From: Terriglobia bacterium
GTDB lineage: Bacteria > Acidobacteriota > Terriglobia > Bryobacterales > UBA6623
Direction: 5' to 3'
Assembly: GCA_009838515.1 (NCBI GenBank)
Contig: VXRL01000040.1
Location: forward strand, 243,749-307,748
DNA length: 64,000 nucleotides
Both the position numbers and the translations under genes were made by a program. Position 1 is the stretch's first letter. Each line of letters opens with the position of its first letter. Below are positions 59,801-64,000 of this stretch, in pieces. A model generated the notes under the pieces. That model did no database searches and was not told the origin of the DNA. It saw nothing but the letters and a program-made list of their open reading frames with translations.

Positions 59801-62126
59801 CCATTGCCAGCGCAATCTCGGCCATCTCGCGCCGGAAGGGCATCAGCGCTCCCTTACTCAGTTCGCGCGGCGCCTTCGTGAGCCAGGTTTCGATGACCCT
59901 TGCGAGGGCAAACGAGACAAGCCCGCGCAGATGCTCACGCTGCGCAACGAGGAAACGGAGGAGCGGCGGCCACCGCCCGAAGACAATTGAGCGGAATCGC
60001 GCCTCAATATAGAGGCCGACTGCCGAGTCCGTCGCCAACGGGCCGCTGATCGGAACGGTCGCGATGTGATGGAAGCGCAGGAGCAGTCGATTGAAGGCCT
60101 TGGCGTTGTTTGCGAGCAACAGCTCGCGCCGGTCAGTCAGGAATCGTTCGGCCTCCGGGTCGAGACAGAGCGCATCGAGCAGGATGTCCCCTGCTAGCTC
60201 GTTCTTCGCGGCGGTGGCCGCATCGAAGGCAATGTCCCAAGCTGTTCCGACTTCGGCGGACTGCCGCAGCAGGAACTGCCCCAACATCCGCAGCGCGTTC
60301 GTCCAAAGCGGATTATCGGCAAGTGCCGTCCACTGCAGCGTGTTCGTCCAATCCTGTTTCAGGAATTGGAAGCGCGCCCAGTCCGCAGCGAGGTCGTGTT
60401 CGAACTCAACCCGGTTCGTCCATTCGTTCAGCCGCAGCGGAAGTTCGGACGGGCGCTGCGTGAATGTCGCAGTATCAGCCGGGTCCAGATCGGTCAGGGC
60501 GAAGCTGCGCTCGAAAGATGCTTCTCGCTGCGCCAGGCGCATCATGAGCGCCTGCACGTCAGCGCGGTCCTTCGTCCAATACTTCCACAACCTGTCCGCG
60601 ATGGCGGTGTGTGACGCGAGGCCGCTGGCATTCGAACCCAGCGCCGCGCCGGCCATGATGACCCACCCCAAAGTCCGGAGATTCGTTAGCGCCGTGACGG
60701 TGTCGTCATGGCCGGCCAGCCAGCCTAATGTCGGCGAATGCAAGAGCGCCAGCTTCACGTCCTCGCCGGTGACTCGTTCCAGCTCGACGAATGCGGCCCT
60801 TCGTCCGCCCACCATCGTCTCTTCGCCTTCGACCCAACCTTGCGTCTGCGTCACGACGACGACCCGCCATGTTGCCTCGGGCTGAGCTACAGCCGGGAGG
60901 ATGCCCTGGAGCAGCTCACGGATGACGTGGAACTCGGTTGCTTCAATCCGTTCGGCCGAGTCTATTACGAGTACGTTCCTCGGTTTGACTGTCGCATTGA
61001 GGACCCGCGACAGTTCGTACCGGAGCGGCAGGTTTCTCTGCCCCGCTGCGCTCAACGCTGTTTTCAGATCTTCGGAACCGAACCAAACCTGGTTCCACGA
61101 AGGGAACTCCACATCCAACACCGACTTGACCAAGGCCGACTTGCCGCAACCTGACTCGCCGAAGACCACGGTCACCTCGTTGTCCGCGACGGCGGACCGG
61201 AAATAGGCCTTCTTCGCGGTTCGCGGGACGGCATAGCCTGAAGGCAGTTCGGTCTCTATCCGGGCCTTTTGGTCCGAGGTGATCCTGGAAAGTGTCTCCC
61301 AATCGCCCGCGAAATCCGGATGCTGGCGAAGCCCGAACTGAACCCGCAGATGGGACCAGAGGTCCGGAACCGTGACGGTGCCCTTCCGCAGCCGCACGTC
61401 GGCGGCCACACTGACGAGCTCCTTCCAAAGTCTTTCTGCCTCGCTCGCGTCCCCAGACTCCAGCAGGCGGCGGCATTGGGCGATCGACTGATTCTCGGTC
61501 TCGGAGTGGGCGAACTGGAGGTCCACCGAAACGACATGGAGCCGACGGATTAGCTCGATGGTTTCCTCGTCACTCGCATCCCCGCCCGGCTCCTGGACGC
61601 TGCGAAGGACGCGCGACTGCTTCGGGTTGCTCCGAATGCGGCTCATCGCCAGAGCGACATCGGAGCCGCTGCATGCGTTCTTGACCTCGCGCCAGGTCGC
61701 TTCGAACGTCGGGAGCGTCCCGAGTGTAACCAGTGCCAACCCATCCGAGGCGCGGTTAAACGGCCCTTGCGGGTCACGCCACTGCTCCCAAGCCTGCGTC
61801 ACGAAGCCGGACGGGAGACCGGAGGCAGTGACTTGTTGATTGCCCTTTGCTGAGATGGCGAGCCGCCGTGGCTCTCCTTTGGCTTCGCCGGTCAGCAGCA
61901 GGTCGTCGAACCGCCAGCCAAGGGTCGAGACCTGCGCTTGGAGCTTCGCCGCGACACCTCCGACGCCGGGCATTTGCTCGCCGGAAAGCGCCTTCACCAG
62001 CTGCCACGCGGCTATCAGGTCTTCGAACTCGAAACCGGCACCGCTTGTCGACCGCAGCGTCGCAGGAACGCGTTGCCCGCCGCCGGATGATGCGTTCGGC
62101 TTCGATGTTTTCTTGGGTGAAGCCAA
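56871..62126 (-). CDS. Giant STAND-like NTPase with nuclease-like N-terminus (putative defence protein)
   Basis: 1751 aa from a TTG at 62126, with GGAG 8 nt upstream and TATTCT (62151-62156) as a possible -10. Residues 25-110 resemble a PD-(D/E)xK nuclease fold of the kind found at the N-terminus of antiviral proteins: GAGFEFEDLIAAWQLV (E33, E35), WRFDDLLL (D74, D75) and LAISAKGN (S92-x-K94, where Glu or Gln is usual). Residues 316-430 form a P-loop NTPase: VVFGESGCGKSALVK (Walker A, K329) and NVLVIDSAERIE (Walker B, D389). The remaining 1300 residues are helical, Trp- and Leu-rich, without named motifs, as in the sensor part of STAND (Avs-like) proteins. It lies antisense inside a type I R-M locus. 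Confidence 0.7.
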   Translation of the reverse strand: MASPKKTSKPNASSGGGQRVPATLRSTSGAGFEFEDLIAAWQLVKALSGEQMPGVGGVAAKLQAQVSTLGWRFDDLLLTGEAKGEPRRLAISAKGNQQVTASGLPSGFVTQAWEQWRDPQGPFNRASDGLALVTLGTLPTFEATWREVKNACSGSDVALAMSRIRSNPKQSRVLRSVQEPGGDASDEETIELIRRLHVVSVDLQFAHSETENQSIAQCRRLLESGDASEAERLWKELVSVAADVRLRKGTVTVPDLWSHLRVQFGLRQHPDFAGDWETLSRITSDQKARIETELPSGYAVPRTAKKAYFRSAVADNEVTVVFGESGCGKSALVKSVLDVEFPSWNQVWFGSEDLKTALSAAGQRNLPLRYELSRVLNATVKPRNVLVIDSAERIEATEFHVIRELLQGILPAVAQPEATWRVVVVTQTQGWVEGEETMVGGRRAAFVELERVTGEDVKLALLHSPTLGWLAGHDDTVTALTNLRTLGWVIMAGAALGSNASGLASHTAIADRLWKYWTKDRADVQALMMRLAQREASFERSFALTDLDPADTATFTQRPSELPLRLNEWTNRVEFEHDLAADWARFQFLKQDWTNTLQWTALADNPLWTNALRMLGQFLLRQSAEVGTAWDIAFDAATAAKNELAGDILLDALCLDPEAERFLTDRRELLLANNAKAFNRLLLRFHHIATVPISGPLATDSAVGLYIEARFRSIVFGRWPPLLRFLVAQREHLRGLVSFALARVIETWLTKAPRELSKGALMPFRREMAEIALAMARTVQVQKGLGVTYMTREYSLYTAPLAGAADLPEEVGNWALELAGRRKVDEDVERRIAAVRREKALAHAKRLETDPEYKERQERLRRMPPSIGRFRERLPPWPLGARGEVDMDFRTACFKENGLQPLMRARPELAAEILLALIIDDQPEREDRAERFDVDLGLDYPKDAYPTAFWKSPFFTFLQVAPDVASDALIALVNFSTERWVAEAMKGRERAPLGITLQFEGGLQKEFPGWQQVFGWPQTNSLRNGNLFCALDALERWLTFQLDAGEDITAIVDRLLHEGNSAALVSVLLNVSKYRPSLLTGALAPLLTFPNLFYWDSVRVEQIANNFVEWNWLQGGQAMLDFARNWTLASHRQRRLLDVVVELLLANHDLARHLKALVSTWTLPEDPKKALAFKLLFAALDSANYRPTTDQETGTEVRSFVCPDDLSSEVQSLQSEEAQPLTYLHMPNRCEQRLQRGQTLTDEEAVYLYDLIKTCEANTEEDEAGRSTCRLAAAATLVVLGGTWLAKAPEAQGHSLAVVRSAVSGIPWTSGEIRNQRMRSMRNELKFAAHAVMHLWLAGDAGPEWEADVLRLLTSGDSCALEAVVGIAYASRDQLGSVWWRLLQAGVLWSGLILLTPDYGDDEVAERAWSGWLARLRRFPLRNKDANLDSLDFKRVAAGCGRLEFYRKMRLYTSGKRTWRGKPQRRPGASLDGHVLEVVFGWLMHGAGTGDRSSDTRLALRIWDYDASRAKARAETDGNGEYDQPTQNILPKIAALSLAAPEDEDQAVWEPVLVHGPAAHYALEDFIRGLYMRLGAGDDTAAFERVWRGLAEYGLAADWSKPGLWFYGERLICDLLGFGNEDSLARLPPGGALRMKDVYERWAQSHLGRDEECVTRFSRFLTTAFGGPLRLDGLRWIAAVLKANNPSSHWYRESKGNALVELVTAALGSDLHALSKDAAARQALVEVAAALAAKNTPGALALQERIKLLRC

Positions 62127-62491
62127 TCAAATCTCCGATTTCGGTAGACCAGAATACCTATGGTACTTGCGATACATCAGCCCAAGATGACGTTTGTGCA
62201 TTCCGTTGCCGGGTGTAAGAGAGTCTGCCTCTTTCGAAGATCGAGTGGATAGCGCAGTAGGCTCTCTGGGATTGACGCAGTAGTGAGAGAGGCCTCGCAA
62301 CCAATGCAGTCGAAAGACTGCAGACCACTCCTCTTAGCACGCTCCGCCTTCCCGCAAGCAGATGCGGATCGTGCCGTGGTGGACGAAAGAAGGGGCTTGA
62401 GTTTCTTTATTTGATCAGGGGGCGCAATTTCAGCTTTCAATCAGCCGATATAGGAAACAAGTCGTTTATATTCATTTATTTGCAATGATCG

Positions 62492-62520
62492 GGTTTACTT
62501 GATTGGTACTTGATGATGTC
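62492..62520 (+). repeat. Repeat unit A upstream of hsdR
   Basis: GGTTTACTTGA followed by a second TTGA core; 21 of 29 positions match unit B at 63063-63091, with mostly transition differences. A shorter third copy (GGTTTATTTGA) is at 62975-62985. Unit B ends 20 bp before the hsdR ATG, so these could be operators or a duplicated promoter. Confidence 0.45.
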
Positions 62521-63062
62521 TAGGAAAAACTCTCCTGATGGTGTTCAATCTCGAATAGGCGATCTCGCAACGGGGTCTCGCTGAAGCGATGCGGTATTGA
62601 CACCGCAGCTCCTGAGTCGGAAGGCATCGCCTGCCTCATGGATGCGCGGGACCTAGGGTTCGCCATGCGAGGTCGTATCCGAATTCCAGTGTCCGTAGCC
62701 GCGGGTACAATGTTCGGCAGAGGTAATGCGGGCGCGCCCTCCGAATCGACTCGCTCCGGACCCCTCGGCGGGTCTACTGAGATAAGGATCATGCCGGGTA
62801 CCGGAACTTCCTTGTCCAACTTCAAGGTGTCGAGAGGTTCGTCTTCACATATCGCTAGTGGACTGCGCAACTGATGGAAGACTTGGTCGAGGCATGAGGC
62901 AACTGGCAAGTGCACCGACAACGGGGCTGACGGACTCCTATTGCGCCATCTGGGAGAATGGCTGGAGTTGCCAAGGTTTATTTGATGAAATGCTGGTCCA
63001 TTCGCTACGTTTAAGCCATCCGGAACGACAACCAGATTATTTTCAATGAGTTGCACGGATTC

Positions 63063-63091
63063 GGTTTATTTGACGGGTGTTTGACGATATG
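63063..63091 (+). repeat. Repeat unit B, immediately upstream of hsdR
   Basis: GGTTTATTTGA followed by GTTTGACGATATG; related to unit A at 62492-62520. It contains two TTGACG hexamers 5 bp apart, either of which could be a -35-like element. The hsdR ATG has a short AAAGGA ribosome-binding site between this repeat and the start. Confidence 0.45.
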
Positions 63092-63111
63092 CCGTTTGAA
63101 AAGGACGCAAC

Positions 63112-64000
63112 ATGAGCACTGACACCAGCGAGCGTGGTCTGGAACGGAGGATTTGCAAAGCACTGACCGGCGGACCCTGCGATACCGCGCCGGTTCAACA
63201 AGATTCGCATGCCCAAGGCCCCGCCCCTTCAAATGGGAAGGGTTGGATCTGTGGCCGCCGGAGTGACTACGACCGCCAGCACACCGTGGACCTGACGCAA
63301 CTCCTTGCCTTTTGCGTCGAGACCCAACCGCATGCCTACGAGGGTCTCCAACTCGGAACCGACAACCCTAGGCGCCGCAAGTTCCTGGCACGCCTACAGA
63401 GCGAAGTAGGCAGGCGCGGCATCATCGACGTGCTCCGCAAGGGAATCAAGGACGGGCCGTATCACATCGAACTCTTCTACGAAACGCCATCTCCCGGCAA
63501 CGCCATTGCCATTGAACGCTACTCCCAGAACCGATTCTCGGTCACCCGCCAACTCCGCTACAGCCTCGACCAAACCCAGCGCTCACTGGACCTGTGCCTG
63601 TTCATCAACGGTCTGCCTATCGCCACGTTTGAGCTAAAGAACAGCCTTACCAAGCAGACAGCCGCAGATGCGGTAGAGCAGTACAAGCGTGATCGCGACC
63701 CCCGCGAAAAACTGTTCCAATTTGGCCGCTGCGTAGCGCACTTCGCCGTAGACGACCACGAGGTGCAGTTCTGCACGCAACTCAAGGGCAAGGATTCGTG
63801 GTTCTTGCCGTTCAATCAGGGTTGGCAAGCAGGCGCGGGGAACCCGCCGAATCCGGAAGGCCTCAAGACGGACTATCTGTGGACACGGATCCTTACCCGC
63901 GACGGGCTCACTGAGATCCTCGAGAACTATGCCCAAGTCGTGGAAACCAAGAACAGCAAGACCGGCCGGAAGAGCAAGACGCAGATCTGGCCCCGCTACC
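63112..64000 (+). CDS. hsdR: Type I restriction endonuclease subunit HsdR (3' end outside window)
   Basis: 296 codons are visible, starting MSTDTSERGLERRI. The N-terminal PD-(D/E)xK nuclease domain is recognisable: HTVDLTQLLAF, a central SLDLCLFINGLPIATFELKN with the catalytic ELK, and the following QTAADAVEQYKRDRDPREKL and FQFGRCVAHFAVDDHEV blocks typical of HsdR. The helicase motifs lie beyond the window. It is separated from hsdS by nearly 7 kb, so the R gene has its own promoter. This completes a three-subunit type I system. Confidence 0.9.
   Translation, partial: MSTDTSERGLERRICKALTGGPCDTAPVQQDSHAQGPAPSNGKGWICGRRSDYDRQHTVDLTQLLAFCVETQPHAYEGLQLGTDNPRRRKFLARLQSEVGRRGIIDVLRKGIKDGPYHIELFYETPSPGNAIAIERYSQNRFSVTRQLRYSLDQTQRSLDLCLFINGLPIATFELKNSLTKQTAADAVEQYKRDRDPREKLFQFGRCVAHFAVDDHEVQFCTQLKGKDSWFLPFNQGWQAGAGNPPNPEGLKTDYLWTRILTRDGLTEILENYAQVVETKNSKTGRKSKTQIWPRY

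Larger units (their letters stand above)
62127..63111. other. 985-bp region between the STAND-like gene and hsdR, no confident gene
   Basis: It must hold the leftward promoter of the STAND-like gene (TATTCT at 62151-62156) and the rightward promoter of hsdR. Segments 62400-62520 and 62960-63110 are clearly AT-rich. Open frames 62520-63056 (-) and 62638-62874 (+) overlap each other and show no motif; I do not call them. Three copies of GGTTTAYTTGA occur (62492, 62975, 63063), described separately. Confidence 0.45.

Noticed and set aside
62520-63056. 178-codon minus-strand frame between the giant gene and hsdR
   Set aside because: No motif and an overlapping plus-strand frame of similar quality; its promoter-proximal end coincides with the repeat units, so coding is unlikely.

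Overview
The window is a GC-rich bacterial chromosome segment. The host is probably an Acidobacteriota (Bryobacterales/Solibacter-like) or a related lineage that shares the 'planctomycete cytochrome' gene families. This rests on the combination of PSCyt1/DUF1549-DUF1553, DUF1501, DUF1592-type and PVC-type c-haem proteins, Tat-exported Gfo/Idh/MocA oxidoreductases, hopanoid genes (hpnI, shc, hpnH) and a PQQ-like beta-propeller. The lineage call is an inference from gene content; no rRNA or marker phylogeny is available here.

Layout. 1-6235: two Gfo/Idh/MocA oxidoreductases, a MauE-thioredoxin fusion, the hopanoid glycosyltransferase hpnI, a pair of tautomerase-superfamily genes and a broken RHH/PIN toxin-antitoxin pair. 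6741-13076: shc-hpnH, then a tightly overlapping dehydrogenase-aguB-aguA cassette (agmatine to putrescine). 13043-15708: an intact VapBC pair and an HtrA/DegP protease. 15829-20325: the PSCyt1/PSD1 and DUF1501 pair. 20384-26658: ferredoxin, a small c-type cytochrome, M28 peptidase, GlcD-like oxidase and small unknowns. 26768-31545: nagA, tmk, holB and an acyl-CoA dehydrogenase. 31866-37714: beta-trefoil protein, PQQ-like propeller, PVC-type haem dehydrogenase, haem A synthase. 37719-47367: pyruvate carboxylase, an NCS2 permease with an RsbW-like tail, a metallophosphoesterase/4'-PPTase pair resembling mycobacterial PptH/PptT, and an orphan DUF1592-type cytochrome.

From about 47.4 kb the character changes. 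A degenerate copy of the tRNA-Cys 3' end (47794-47815) and integrase-tail-like sequence precede an SSS transporter, a 36-residue membrane protein and a DAO-family oxidoreductase. Then come tRNA-Gly and tRNA-Cys, a second integrase-tail remnant, and an island with visibly lower GC that runs off the right edge. The island is an interrupted type I restriction-modification locus: hsdM, hsdS and the start of hsdR. Its HsdM is fused in frame to a PIN-domain toxin and followed by the usual small partner of that PIN family. Between hsdS and hsdR lie a broken AlbA_2/Schlafen-type regulator and, on the opposite strand, a 1751-residue STAND-like NTPase with a putative nuclease-fold N-terminus. This defence cluster is the best candidate for an undescribed system.

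A second global signal is in the promoters. Many host genes have a -10-like hexamer 5-8 nt before the most plausible ATG, GTG or TTG start and no Shine-Dalgarno sequence, which suggests widespread leaderless mRNAs. Several start choices below use this signal.
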